DNA of 44,747 nt from Psychrobacter sp. UBA3962 (GTDB taxonomy: Bacteria; Pseudomonadota; Gammaproteobacteria; Pseudomonadales; Moraxellaceae), in the NCBI RefSeq assembly GCF_002385225.1, contig NZ_DGDC01000032.1, positions 1-44,747 of the forward strand. Direction: 5' to 3'. Under the pieces are notes generated by a model. The model saw only the letters and a list, made by a program, of their open reading frames with translations, searched no databases and had not been told where the DNA came from. The position numbers and the translations under genes were made by a program. Numbering within the stretch: the first letter of the stretch is position 1; each line of letters opens with the position of its first letter. Shown here one piece after another: positions 33,429 to 43,000 of this stretch.

Positions 33429-34172
33429 ATGACCAATGATGTACAACAAGCCATTACTCTACTTCAAAACGCACAACATATCTGCGTCTTAACTGGAGCA
33501 GGTATCTCTGCAGAAAGCGGCATCCCTACTTTTCGGGACAAGCAAACGGGACTTTGGGAGAACTTTAGGGCAGAAGATTTAGCCAGTATTGAGGCCTTTG
33601 AGCGTGACCCTAAGATGGTTTGGTCGTGGTATCAATGGCGACGCAATCTGGTCAAAGACAAACAGCCCAACCCTGCTCATCACGCTCTAGCCAGCCTACA
33701 ACAGTGGGCGAAGACTCAGGGCAAAACTTTAAGCCTCATCACCCAAAATGTAGATGACCTTCATGAACAAGCAGGCAGTCAGGTCACTCACTTGCACGGT
33801 CATTTATGGAAAAACAAATGCAGTCAATGTGATGTAGCCTACCAAGGTGACATTGATTATAGCCAGGACGCTCTGGTTAATTGCCCTGAATGTGAGGCTT
33901 ATATTCGACCGGACATTGTTTGGTTTGGCGAGATGTTACCATCGGGTGCTTGGCAGTATGCCGAACAGGCTTCAGCAGACTGTGATGTTTTTATAAGTAT
34001 CGGTACTTCAAGCTTAGTTTATCCGGCGGCTGGTTTATCACAATTGGCAAAGAGTCAGGGAGCCAAACTAATTGAAATTAACTTGCATCCGACTCAAAAC
34101 CCATTAATTGATGTGGTATTGGCAGGCAAAGCTGGAGAGGTGTTGCCTACCCTATCTGCCGCACTGCTCTAA
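33429..34172 (+). CDS. cobB: NAD-dependent protein deacylase, sirtuin (CobB type)
   Basis: Sirtuins remove acyl groups from lysine using NAD+; in bacteria CobB regulates acetyl-CoA synthetase and others. The 247-residue protein has GAGISAESGIPTFRD at 23-37, QNVDDLHEQAGS at 106-117, the catalytic His123 in LHGH, and the zinc site Cys131, Cys134, Cys152 and Cys155. Tyr68 and Arg71 in YQWRR correspond to the class III pair that also accepts succinyl and malonyl groups. AGGTG lies a few bases before the ATG. A shared terminator follows. Confidence 0.95.
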   Translation: MTNDVQQAITLLQNAQHICVLTGAGISAESGIPTFRDKQTGLWENFRAEDLASIEAFERDPKMVWSWYQWRRNLVKDKQPNPAHHALASLQQWAKTQGKTLSLITQNVDDLHEQAGSQVTHLHGHLWKNKCSQCDVAYQGDIDYSQDALVNCPECEAYIRPDIVWFGEMLPSGAWQYAEQASADCDVFISIGTSSLVYPAAGLSQLAKSQGAKLIEINLHPTQNPLIDVVLAGKAGEVLPTLSAALL

Positions 34173-34210
34173 TGGATTTGGTATAAAAGAGCTATAAAAC
34201 AAATAACATA

Positions 34211-34247
34211 AAAAAAGCTAGGCTTTATTACGAAGCCTAGCTTTTTT
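34211..34247. terminator. Bidirectional terminator, cobB and LemA/TPM cluster
   Basis: AAAAAAGCTAGGCTT pairs perfectly with AAGCCTAGCTTTTTT around a seven-base loop, with T-runs on both strands. It serves the convergent cobB and TPM genes. Confidence 0.92.
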
Positions 34248-34290
34248 ATTATTTAGGGCCAATGTCACTCTTTACTTTACAAGGACAATT

Positions 34291-34866
34291 TTATTTTAAA
34301 AATACCACAGTGTCCGAAAGCTCATTACCTTCTGGATCGTGCTCTAAGTAGTAATGCTGTTTTAGCAATAAGCCGATTTCATCTAATAAATCCAGCAAGC
34401 TTTGTTCTATATTGCCTTTGGCCATACCTGCTATTGCTTTATCACACATGGCTTGCCAAACTGTCGGGCTAACATGAGTATTAATCCCTCTATCTGCCAC
34501 AATCTCTAAGCTATGCTCGCAAACGTTAACGTATACCAGTACCCCAGTATTTTCCTCTGTATCCCACACTCGGTACAAGCTAAATAAATCAATAGCTCGC
34601 TCACGAGTACCTACCCTATAAGCTAGATTAATGGGCAAGTGGTTTTCTATCACTAAGAACACCTCGCCACGATGACCCTTCTCTACTTCGGTGACCTTCT
34701 GAGTAAGACGTTGCATGACTTCATCAGATACCCAACGATTGTGCAATATCGGGATGAATATTGCTTGACGCCACCATCTTGCAAAGCTTGGCTCACTGAC
34801 CACAGTATGTCCTTCAGCGACATTGGGGTGCACAGATTTTAAGTCGGGCTTTGCTTTTTGTTGCAT
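34291..34866 (-). CDS. TPM-domain protein, cytoplasmic form
   Basis: This 191-residue protein holds a TPM domain (about 40-170), with GEVFLVIENHLPINLAYRVG, RAIDLFSLYRVWDTEENTGV and the VADRGI segment typical of the family. Unlike its neighbour it has no signal peptide or Gly-rich tail. TPM proteins have been linked to acid phosphatase activity and photosystem repair in plants; bacterial roles are unclear. It is the last of lemA-TPM-TPM, 102 bases after the preceding gene. Confidence 0.85.
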   Translation of the reverse strand: MQQKAKPDLKSVHPNVAEGHTVVSEPSFARWWRQAIFIPILHNRWVSDEVMQRLTQKVTEVEKGHRGEVFLVIENHLPINLAYRVGTRERAIDLFSLYRVWDTEENTGVLVYVNVCEHSLEIVADRGINTHVSPTVWQAMCDKAIAGMAKGNIEQSLLDLLDEIGLLLKQHYYLEHDPEGNELSDTVVFLK

Positions 34867-34968
34867 GTCAGTCTTACCTCAAACCTTATTTTTATATTAG
34901 CTATCGTAGCCATAGAGAGTTATGTATTAAGGGCATTAATGCGATATGTTACGAGATAAATGCCAGCT

Positions 34969-36159
34969 TTACCATGAGCCACCAGCACCGCCACCACCGA
35001 AGCCGCCACCACCACCGCCAAAACCACCGCCGCCGAAGCCGCCACCACCAAAACCACCGCCACCGAAACCACCACCTGGGAATACAACCACACCCCCACG
35101 ACGGCCTCTACCACCTTTTCCGCCCCCCTTTCCACCGCCGCCACCGCCGCGTGAAATTAGGAATAGCCATAAAAAGATGGCCATGAAAATAGTGGTAAAT
35201 AGCCCAGCGCCTGCAGATAGAGCCATCAAGGCAAAACCACCTGTTGCAAGAAACGACCCAAGGATACGGCCTAAAGCTGAGGTTAAAAACATACCAAAGA
35301 TTAGGGCAATAAGAAAAGTACCAAATAAGGAAGGAGAATCACCCACAGCTTGATTTTGTTGCTGAGCACGCTCTTTGGCTAGGGCATCTGACTGTGCTAA
35401 AACATCAGGATCGGCGACCAAACGCTCTTCGATACGGTTAATCCCTTTGACCAAGCCACCCGCATAATCACCTTGCTTAAATGAAGGAGTAATTTCCTCA
35501 TCGATAATACGATTTAAAGCAGCATCAGGGAGCACCCCTTCTAAACCATAACCTGACAAGATATATATATTACGATCGTTAACTGCGACCAGTATCAATA
35601 GACCATCATCGGTATCTTTATTACCCAATTGCCACTTTTCTGCCACCTGCAAACTGTATTGAAAAATATCCATACCATTGGTGGTAGGTACGGTTACTAA
35701 GGCGGCCTGGGCCAAGCCTTGATCGTAAATATGACGTAATCTTTGGGTTAATAGTTGTTTTTCTTGAGGGGTAAAAATATTGGCCTGGTCAACCACAGGC
35801 GAGTTTAAAATAAGTTTATCGCTATCAACCCCTTGGGCAGTAGATTGACGAGGCTCAGCCGTGGCTACCTCTGATTGACTGCGATTATCCTCAGCACTAG
35901 CCTCACCAAGAGTAGGTATATTATCAGTAATGGCCTCGTTGCCGAAAATAGCGTCATTAATAGCTTCGTTTTGTTGGCCAGCTTTGGCAATGGCCACCAT
36001 ATCCTCAACACTTTGGTCGCCCAACTGCTGAGAAGACTGAGATGATGCCGCACTCGAAGCTTCACCATTCACAGCGAAACTTACAGGCGTTACCAATAGG
36101 GTCGCGCCTATTATTGACAATATTGACCAACTACGTTTCAACTTTTGCATGCGCATCAT
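34969..36159 (-). CDS. Secreted TPM-domain protein with Gly-rich tail (YgcG-like)
   Basis: The frame opens with two GTG codons at 36165 but the first ATG is at 36159 (further ATGs at 36156 and 36150); I use 36159. A signal peptide (SWSILSIIGATLLVTPVSFA) is followed by a linker, then the TPM domain (about 120-245) with NSPVVDQANIFTPQEKQLL, TKQ-like NDRNIYILSGYGLEGVLPD and TPSFKQGDYAGGL. Two membrane segments lie near 278-340. The end is a run of GGFGG repeats closing in GGSW, as in YgcG proteins. The Gly-rich tail makes long Pro-rich frames on the other strand, which are not genes. Confidence 0.9.
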   Translation of the reverse strand: MMRMQKLKRSWSILSIIGATLLVTPVSFAVNGEASSAASSQSSQQLGDQSVEDMVAIAKAGQQNEAINDAIFGNEAITDNIPTLGEASAEDNRSQSEVATAEPRQSTAQGVDSDKLILNSPVVDQANIFTPQEKQLLTQRLRHIYDQGLAQAALVTVPTTNGMDIFQYSLQVAEKWQLGNKDTDDGLLILVAVNDRNIYILSGYGLEGVLPDAALNRIIDEEITPSFKQGDYAGGLVKGINRIEERLVADPDVLAQSDALAKERAQQQNQAVGDSPSLFGTFLIALIFGMFLTSALGRILGSFLATGGFALMALSAGAGLFTTIFMAIFLWLFLISRGGGGGGKGGGKGGRGRRGGVVVFPGGGFGGGGFGGGGFGGGGFGGGGGGFGGGGAGGSW

Positions 36160-36251
36160 CACCACTTTACTCTAAGAAACTTATTTTATAGCTGTCCTCT
36201 CATAAAACCCAATTAGCTAAAAAACTAACTAATGAAAAGACAGGTAAATTT

Positions 36252-36282
36252 GTAGCTTATAGGCCAAATGCTTATAAGCTAC
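36252..36282. other. Stem-loop between lemA and the TPM gene
   Basis: GTAGCTTATA (36252-36261) pairs exactly with TATAAGCTAC (36273-36282) around an 11-base loop. There is no T-run on the minus strand. It may lower read-through or stabilise the lemA message. Confidence 0.5.
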
Positions 36283-36341
36283 TTTATTAAAACAACATCA
36301 TGTTTAACTGAATATCAGCCAAGGTTTTAGCTAGTCTCTAA

Positions 36342-36953
36342 CTACTCACCGAAATTAACTTCTGGCGCTGTAGAGATTTCTTTCTCATTTTCAACAGTAA
36401 AGTTAGGCTTAGGATCCATGCCAAACACTTTAGCAGTAATATTGGTCGGGAACTGACGGACGGTGGTGTTGTAGCCTTGAACCTCTTGAATATAGCGGTT
36501 ACGAGCTACAGTAATACGGTTCTCAGTACCTTCAAGCTGTGCTTGTAGATCTTGGAACAGTTTATCTGATTTAAGTTCAGGATAACGCTCAGACACGGCC
36601 ATTAAGCGAGATAAAGCACCGGTCATTTCAGCTTGCGCCGCTTGGTAGTTCTCCATTGCTTGTGGGTCATTCAAGGTTTCAGGCGTTAGCTGAAGGCTAC
36701 CTGCTCTTGAACGGGCCTCAGCAACCTGAGTGAATACTTCTTGCTCTTGATCCGCATATTGTTTAACCACTTTGACTAGGTTTGGTACTAAGTCATCACG
36801 GCGCTGATATTGGTTAACTACTTCTGACCAAGCTGCATTAACTTGCTCATCTTGTGCTTGCAGGTTGTTATAACCACAACCTGATAAGCTCACTGCCGAC
36901 ATGCCTAAAACAGTAGATAACATAAGCGGCTTAAGGATTGATTTACGTGACAT
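36342..36953 (-). CDS. lemA: LemA family lipoprotein
   Basis: LemA proteins are membrane-anchored helical proteins often encoded beside TPM genes; function unknown. I place the start at the ATG at 36953 (GGAG five bases upstream), giving 203 residues; the frame also allows 36974. The signal ends in LSGC with the lipobox Cys26, so it is a lipoprotein. The LemA core follows: AWSEVVNQYQRRDDLVPNLV, ARSRAGSLQLTPE, and QLEGTENRITVARNRY, YNTTVRQFPTN. First gene of the lemA-TPM-TPM cluster. Confidence 0.93.
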   Translation of the reverse strand: MSRKSILKPLMLSTVLGMSAVSLSGCGYNNLQAQDEQVNAAWSEVVNQYQRRDDLVPNLVKVVKQYADQEQEVFTQVAEARSRAGSLQLTPETLNDPQAMENYQAAQAEMTGALSRLMAVSERYPELKSDKLFQDLQAQLEGTENRITVARNRYIQEVQGYNTTVRQFPTNITAKVFGMDPKPNFTVENEKEISTAPEVNFGE

Positions 36954-36974
36954 AACTACTCCGAAAATTTTCAA

Positions 36975-37447
36975 ATTATTTTACATTAAAGGTAAACCCA
37001 GTAATCTCACTTTAGATTTTTTAAACTTAATAGTAAGGTACTGCAATTGTACTGTTGAATGATGTCAAAGCACAATTAATACAATTTTTTGTTACCTAAA
37101 TACAACCTCTTTACCCCAATATAACGATAGTAATGGCCTAGGCAAAGTCTATCAACTTGCTAATTTTTATATTTTTTTTTATCAAATAGTAAAAAATAAT
37201 CTAGCAATTTGCTTTTTTTTGTGGCAAATTGCAGTTACTTAGAGGTACTTTTTAGTAACATTTAGCTAATCTAACTTACAGTTACTAAGAGTACAACTTA
37301 CTTATGTGTTTGTGTTTATCTAATTGTATTGGTTAGATTTTTTCTACAGAACTGTTAATTAAATAAGCGCTGTACACACCTTTAGATTATTACAATTAAT
37401 TGAGCGACAGGTAAGTTACTCAATTTGTTAACACTAGGAAACACACT
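36975..37447 (+). promoter_or_regulatory. Structured upstream region of the symporter, no gene
   Basis: This AT-rich region contains several symmetric elements: GCAATTTGC (37204-37212) with its exact complement GCAAATTGC (37224-37232) around an eight-T loop; imperfect direct repeats CAGTTACTTAGAGGTAC (37232-37248) and CAGTTACTAAGAGTAC (37279-37294); and AATTGAG/CTCAATT (37398-37425) close to the ATG. No small gene is visible. The symporter ribosome site is AGGA at 37435-37438. The region likely holds operator sites; no confident -35/-10 pair was fixed. Confidence 0.45.
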
Positions 37448-38995
37448 ATGGAAGGCATCGTAAGTGCTTTAAACTCCGTTATTTGGAGCCCTGCCCTAAT
37501 CTACCTCTGTTTGGGCGCAGGTTTATTCTATTCAATCATGACCCGCTTTGTTCAAATTCGTCTATTTAAAGAGATGCTTCGTCTTCTTTTTAAAGGCAAA
37601 CCAGACAATGACGGTATCTCTTCATTCCAAGCTCTTGCTGTTGCCCTTGCCGGCCGTGTCGGTATGGGTAACATTGCCGGTGTTGCTGCTGCTATCGGCT
37701 TCGGTGGTCCAGGGGCAGTATTCTGGATGTGGATTGTGGCTTTCTTAGGCGCTTCTACTGCTTATGTAGAATCTACCTTAGGTCAGATTTATAAAGAGCG
37801 TGATGTTATCACTGGCGAATATCGCGGTGGTCCAGCCTATTACTTTGAACGAGCTTTAGGTCAAAAATGGTATGGTATTTTATTTGCTATATCTTCTATT
37901 ATTGCTTGTGGTATCTTCTTACCTGGTGTGCAGGCCAACGGTGTGGTTAACGCTGTAGCCCAAGTAACCGGTGAAGGTACATTGATGAACTTTATGGGCA
38001 TGGACGTTGGCTCTAGCCGTCTAATTGCTCTAGCTATTATTTTATTAGTGCTAGGTTTCATCATCTTCGGTGGTATTAAGCGTATTGCTAACTTCGCTGA
38101 ATATGCCGTTCCTTTTATGGCCGTAGGTTATATCGTTTTAGCCATCTTAATCATGTTCACCAACTTCAGTAAAGTTCCTGAAGTATTTGGTATGATTATC
38201 GGTGATGCCTTCACAGCTCAAGCAGGCTTTGGTGCCGCTATTGGTTGGGGTGTAAAACGTGGTATCTACTCTAATGAAGCCGGTCAAGGTACAGGACCAC
38301 ACGCCGCAGCTGCTGCCGCCGTGGATCATCCTTCACAACAGGGCTTGGTTCAGGCTTTCTCAGTCTATGTAGATACTCTGCTAGTTTGTTCTGCTACTGC
38401 GTTCATGATTTTGTCTACCGGTATGTACAACATTCAAGGCACATTACCTGACGGTCAGTTTATCGTCCAAAATGTTGCTGCAGATATTGAGATTAACTCG
38501 CCTTCATTTACTCAAATGGCGATGGAATCAGTGTATGGTACCTTCGGTGACTCATTTATTGCGATTGCGGTATTCTTCTTCGCGTTTACTACTATCTTAG
38601 CCTACTACTATATCGCTGAAGTTAACATCTCTTACTTAACCCGCTCTATGGGTAAAGGCGCCAGTAAAACGGGTACCTTCTTAGTAAAAGTTGTCATCAT
38701 GATTATGGTAGCTTATGGCGCCTTAAACAGCTCAGGCTATATCTGGGGCTTAGGTGACGTAGGTGTTGGCTTGATGGCTTGGTTAAACATCGTTGGTATT
38801 ATTGTTATCTTCTTTGTAGCCAAACCAACATTAACTATGCTTAAAGACTATGAGGCACAGTTAAAAGCGGGTGGCGGTACTTCAGAAAAACGCTTCGTGT
38901 TTGATCCTAAGAAGTTCGGTATCAAAAATGCCACTTACTGGGAAGAGCGCTACAAGCAGACTGTTGAATCCAATCGTAAAAACGATCTTAAATAA
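37448..38995 (+). CDS. Alanine/glycine:sodium symporter (AGCS family)
   Basis: This 515-residue inner-membrane protein imports alanine or glycine with Na+. It has about eleven helices. The AGCS signature is clear: GGPGAVFWMWIVAFLGASTA near residues 84-104, followed by YVESTLGQIYK. Also visible are GRVGMGNIAGVAAAIG (about 69-84), KRGIYSNEAGQGTGPHAAAA (near 274-293) and a long cytoplasmic C-terminal tail. Length is typical. It is a single gene with a long structured upstream region and a strong bidirectional terminator. Confidence 0.95.
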   Translation: MEGIVSALNSVIWSPALIYLCLGAGLFYSIMTRFVQIRLFKEMLRLLFKGKPDNDGISSFQALAVALAGRVGMGNIAGVAAAIGFGGPGAVFWMWIVAFLGASTAYVESTLGQIYKERDVITGEYRGGPAYYFERALGQKWYGILFAISSIIACGIFLPGVQANGVVNAVAQVTGEGTLMNFMGMDVGSSRLIALAIILLVLGFIIFGGIKRIANFAEYAVPFMAVGYIVLAILIMFTNFSKVPEVFGMIIGDAFTAQAGFGAAIGWGVKRGIYSNEAGQGTGPHAAAAAAVDHPSQQGLVQAFSVYVDTLLVCSATAFMILSTGMYNIQGTLPDGQFIVQNVAADIEINSPSFTQMAMESVYGTFGDSFIAIAVFFFAFTTILAYYYIAEVNISYLTRSMGKGASKTGTFLVKVVIMIMVAYGALNSSGYIWGLGDVGVGLMAWLNIVGIIVIFFVAKPTLTMLKDYEAQLKAGGGTSEKRFVFDPKKFGIKNATYWEERYKQTVESNRKNDLK

Positions 38996-39023
38996 ATCAG
39001 CAAGTTAACAACCCAGTTAATTT

Positions 39024-39059
39024 AAAAAAACCCGATACTTATAAGCATCGGGTTTTTTT
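39024..39059. terminator. Bidirectional terminator after the symporter
   Basis: AAAAAAACCCGAT pairs perfectly with ATCGGGTTTTTTT around ten bases that can pair further (CTTATAAG). It serves the symporter and the convergent fasciclin gene. Confidence 0.92.
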
Positions 39060-39082
39060 ATGTCTGTCTATAATCTACTGCA

Positions 39083-39769
39083 CTAGCCCTCTGGAAAAAG
39101 CACCTTATCAATCACATGAACCGTACCATTGCGAGTAGGAATATCGGCCGCTTTAATCATCGCTGTTCGGCCTATGCCATCTTTAATCATCTTTTGATTG
39201 GTGATAGTCAATTGATAATTATTAAAAGTGGTCAACCGACTGGGCTGCATTTGCGCTACAGTTAGTGGCTGAGGTGTTTTTAGCACATGATAAGCCAATA
39301 AAATACGCAGTAAGGGCTTATTTTGCATCAGCTTTTGTTTGGTCATTGTAGTTTCATTAAACCAAGCCTCAAAGGCGGCATTATCTGGCGCAAAAATTGT
39401 GTAATTACTCCCTGCAAATCTAAGCACGCCCGTTAACCCTGCTGCATCAATAGCCTCTACCAATATTGATAAATTAGGATTTCGTCTTGCCAACTGTAAG
39501 GCGTTCTCTGAAGCATCATAATTTATGGGGGTAGAAGTAAATGCAGTGGCGGTATTAGATAAAGGAGCTTGCACAGGCTGACTAAGCGCTGAGGAGCTTT
39601 GACCGAAGCTGCTATAAATAGCATTGGGCTGTCGCAGCATAGATTCATTAACGATGGAGTTTGTGGCTGAGCCGCTAGAAACAGGCGTCTTAGTCTGTGC
39701 ATTGCTTGGGCCAGCAGTAAATGCCATTAAAGCCATAGCCAGTGTCCATACGGGCATAGTTTTTATCAT
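39083..39769 (-). CDS. Secreted fasciclin (FAS1) domain protein
   Basis: This 228-residue protein has a signal peptide ending near PSNAQ (residue 25), a Ser/Thr-rich linker (26-90) and one FAS1 domain (about 94-226). The hallmarks are NLSILVEAIDAAGLTGVLRF, the H1 box NYTIFAPDNAAFEAWF, AYHVL, and the H2 box RNGTVHVIDKVLF. Bacterial FAS1 proteins mediate adhesion or bind other envelope parts; the role here is unknown. AAGGACG precedes the ATG. Monocistronic, divergent from metH. Confidence 0.9.
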   Translation of the reverse strand: MIKTMPVWTLAMALMAFTAGPSNAQTKTPVSSGSATNSIVNESMLRQPNAIYSSFGQSSSALSQPVQAPLSNTATAFTSTPINYDASENALQLARRNPNLSILVEAIDAAGLTGVLRFAGSNYTIFAPDNAAFEAWFNETTMTKQKLMQNKPLLRILLAYHVLKTPQPLTVAQMQPSRLTTFNNYQLTITNQKMIKDGIGRTAMIKAADIPTRNGTVHVIDKVLFPEG

Positions 39770-40081
39770 AAAATACGTCCTTTTGTATAAGTCACCTTAG
39801 TTTATACAAAGAAAATAAGTTGTGTCTATTTTCTTGTATACTCAGACAAACTTTTTTTATGTTATTAATTTTAGGGGTAACCCTGTCAAATTAGTCCCAT
39901 TAGCTTAGCTACCTTGCTCCATATTGCTATGGATTTATCCCTGTAGAGAATTAGATATTCACAAGCAGTATGCTACACTAAGCTAGATTTTAGAAATCTT
40001 ATTTGGCAACCCGTAGTTCCAAATATATATAGCTGTAGAAGAGATTTCTGTCCCTGTTAACTCAATATATAAGATAGCACT
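39770..40081 (+). promoter_or_regulatory. metH leader with alternative hairpins
   Basis: The 312-base gap has no gene. Near metH, AGAAATCT (39992-39999) can pair with AGATTT just before it (39985-39990) or with AGATTTCT at 40042-40049. The second fold is supported by ATTTGG (40001-40006) pairing with CCAAAT (40019-40024). The folds exclude each other, as in a switch. No cobalamin- or SAM-riboswitch consensus was recognised. The metH ribosome site is weak. Confidence 0.4.
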
Positions 40082-43000
40082 ATGGCCAATTGCTCACATC
40101 CTGAACACAATACCCAAAAAGACCTCCCAGAAAATTCTGCAAAAAAAGAACACAATCCCGATAACTTCAATTTAGTACCTCCCGCCACCTTGCCTTATAA
40201 AGAGCAGCAACAAACCGCCCGCCAGCGTATCGTTGAACACTTAGAACAACGTATCTTGATGCTTGACGGGGCAATGGGTACCCAAATTCAAACTTTTAAG
40301 CTGCAAGAAGCGGACTATCGAGGCGAGCGCTTTGCTGACTTTCATCGAGATGTCCAAGGTAACAACGACTTACTGGTACTGACCCAGCCAGATATCATCA
40401 AAAGCATTCACCGCGATCACCTGAATGCGGGGGCCGACATTATCGAAACCAACACGTTTAATGCGACTCAGATTTCTATGGCAGATTATGCAATGGAACA
40501 TCTTGTGCCAGAGATTAACCGTGAAGCGGCGCGTATCGCTCGTGAAGTAGCTGATGAGTTCACTGCGCAAAACCCTGACAAGCCTCGCTTTGTGGCCGGG
40601 GTTATCGGACCAACCTCTCGCACCTGCTCGCTATCACCTGATGTTAACGACCCTGCCTTTCGTAACGTCACTTTTGATGAGCTAGTCGATAACTATACCG
40701 AAGCTTTATACGCTTTAATTGAAGGTGGTATTGACCTTATTTTGGTTGAAACTATCTTTGATACCCTAAACGCTAAAGCGGCTATTTTCGCCATTACTGG
40801 GGTATTTGAAGTAATCGGTTATGAGTTACCTATTATGATTTCAGGTACGATTACCGATGCCTCGGGCCGTACCTTATCGGGTCAAACCGCTGAAGCTTTT
40901 TATAACTCAATTCGTCATGCCAAGCCGCTATCAGTGGGTTTCAACTGTGCTTTGGGCGCTGATGCTTTAAGACCTCACATTCAAACGTTATCGGATATTG
41001 CTGATACTTATGTGTCTGCGCACCCCAATGCCGGCTTGCCTAACGAGTTCGGTGAATATGACGAGACTCCTGAAGAAACCGCTGCCCTACTCAATGGCTT
41101 TGGTAGAGCGGGAATCCTAAATATCGTTGGGGGCTGCTGTGGAACTCGCCCTGAGCACATCAAAGCTATTCATGACGTGATGCAACAATATCCGCCTCGT
41201 AAAGTTCCGACTATCCCACCAGCATGTCGCTTGTCTGGTCTAGAGCCTTTTAATATCACCGAAGACAGCTTATTTGTGAACGTCGGTGAGCGTACCAACG
41301 TCACCGGTTCTAAAAAGTTCTTACGCTTAATTAAGACTGGCGAATTTACTGAAGCATTGGATGTGGCGCGCGACCAAGTAGAGGGCGGCGCTCAAATCGT
41401 CGACATCAACATGGATGAGGGGATGCTCGACTCCAAAGGGGCGATGATTCACTTCTTAAACTTAGTCGCTGGCGAGCCCGACATTAGCCGTGTGCCGCTG
41501 ATGATTGACTCTTCAAAATGGGACATCATCGAGGAAGGTTTAAAACGCACTCAAGGCAAGGCGGTGGTGAACTCCATTTCGCTAAAAGAAGGCCATGACG
41601 AATTTGTTGAAAGAGCCAAGCTGTGCATGCGCTATGGTGCAGCAATCATTGTTATGGCCTTCGATGAAGACGGTCAGGCCGATACTTTTGAGCGTAAAAT
41701 CGAAATCTGTCAGCGCAGTTATGACGTCTTAGTTAATGATGTGGGCTTTCCAAGTGAGGACATCATCTTTGACCCCAATATCTTTGCAGTAGCAACCGGT
41801 ATCCCTGAGCATAACAACTATGGCGCAGACTTTATTAACGCGACCAAATGGATTACTGACAATCTACCCAATGCGATGGTATCAGGTGGTGTCTCAAACG
41901 TTTCGTTCAGTTTCCGTGGTAACCCCATTCGTGAAGCGATTAACGCGGTCTTCTTATACCACGCTATTAAAGCGGGGCTAACCATGGGTATCGTCAACCC
42001 CGCCATGCTTGAGGTGTATGACGAAATTCCAAAAGAGGCGCGTGAAGCCATCGAAGATGTGATGCTTAACCGCAACCAAGGTGAAAGTGGTCAAGACGCT
42101 ACTGAACGCTTGATGACTATTGCCGAAGCCTATGTGGCTGGCGGTAAGAAAAACGATGGTACAGTCGATCTATCATGGCGTGAACAGTCGGTTGAAAAGC
42201 GCATTGAGCATGCTTTAGTCAAAGGTATTACCACTTACATTGATGAAGATACCGAAGAGGCACGCCTGAAATACCCCAAACCGCTACATGTGATTGAAGG
42301 GCCATTAATGGACGGTATGAACGTGGTCGGCGATTTATTTGGGGCGGGTAAAATGTTCCTACCTCAAGTTGTGAAGTCAGCCCGCGTTATGAAACGAGCG
42401 GTGGCGGTATTAAACCCTTACATCGAAGCTGAAAAGGTAGAGGGTGAAGTTAAGGGTAAAGTGGTTATGGCCACGGTCAAAGGTGACGTTCACGATATCG
42501 GTAAAAACATCGTCGGCGTGGTACTGGGCTGTAATGGCTATGACGTTGTGGACCTAGGCGTTATGGTGCCTTGCGACAAAATTTTGGACACGGCCATTGC
42601 TGAAAAAGCAGACATTATCGGTCTGTCTGGTCTAATTACTCCTAGTCTTGATGAGATGGTCTATGTGGCCAAGCAAATGCAAGAGCGTGGCATGGACCTA
42701 CCTCTCATGATTGGCGGTGCGACTACCTCTAAAGCCCATACTGCGGTTAAAATTGAGCCCAATTATCAAAACGATGCAGTAATTTACGTGTCTGATGCCT
42801 CACGCTCTGTGGGTGTGGTGACCAAGCTGCTTTCTAAAGAGCACCGTGTCGAGCTGATTCGTGAGACGCGTGAAGAGTATGAAAAAGTACGCGAGCGTCT
42901 GGCCAATCGTAAGCCAAAAGCGGCCAAACTAAGCTATGAAGAGTCTATCGAGCAAGGCTTCCAGTTTGATTGGGAGACTTATACTCCGCCTACTCCGAAT

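Noticed and set aside
34946..35353. 135-codon Pro-rich frame on the plus strand
   Set aside because: It is the reverse reading of the GGFGG tail of the secreted TPM protein.
39770..40081. Cobalamin or SAM riboswitch before metH
   Set aside because: No conserved box of either class could be recognised; only unassigned hairpins are present.
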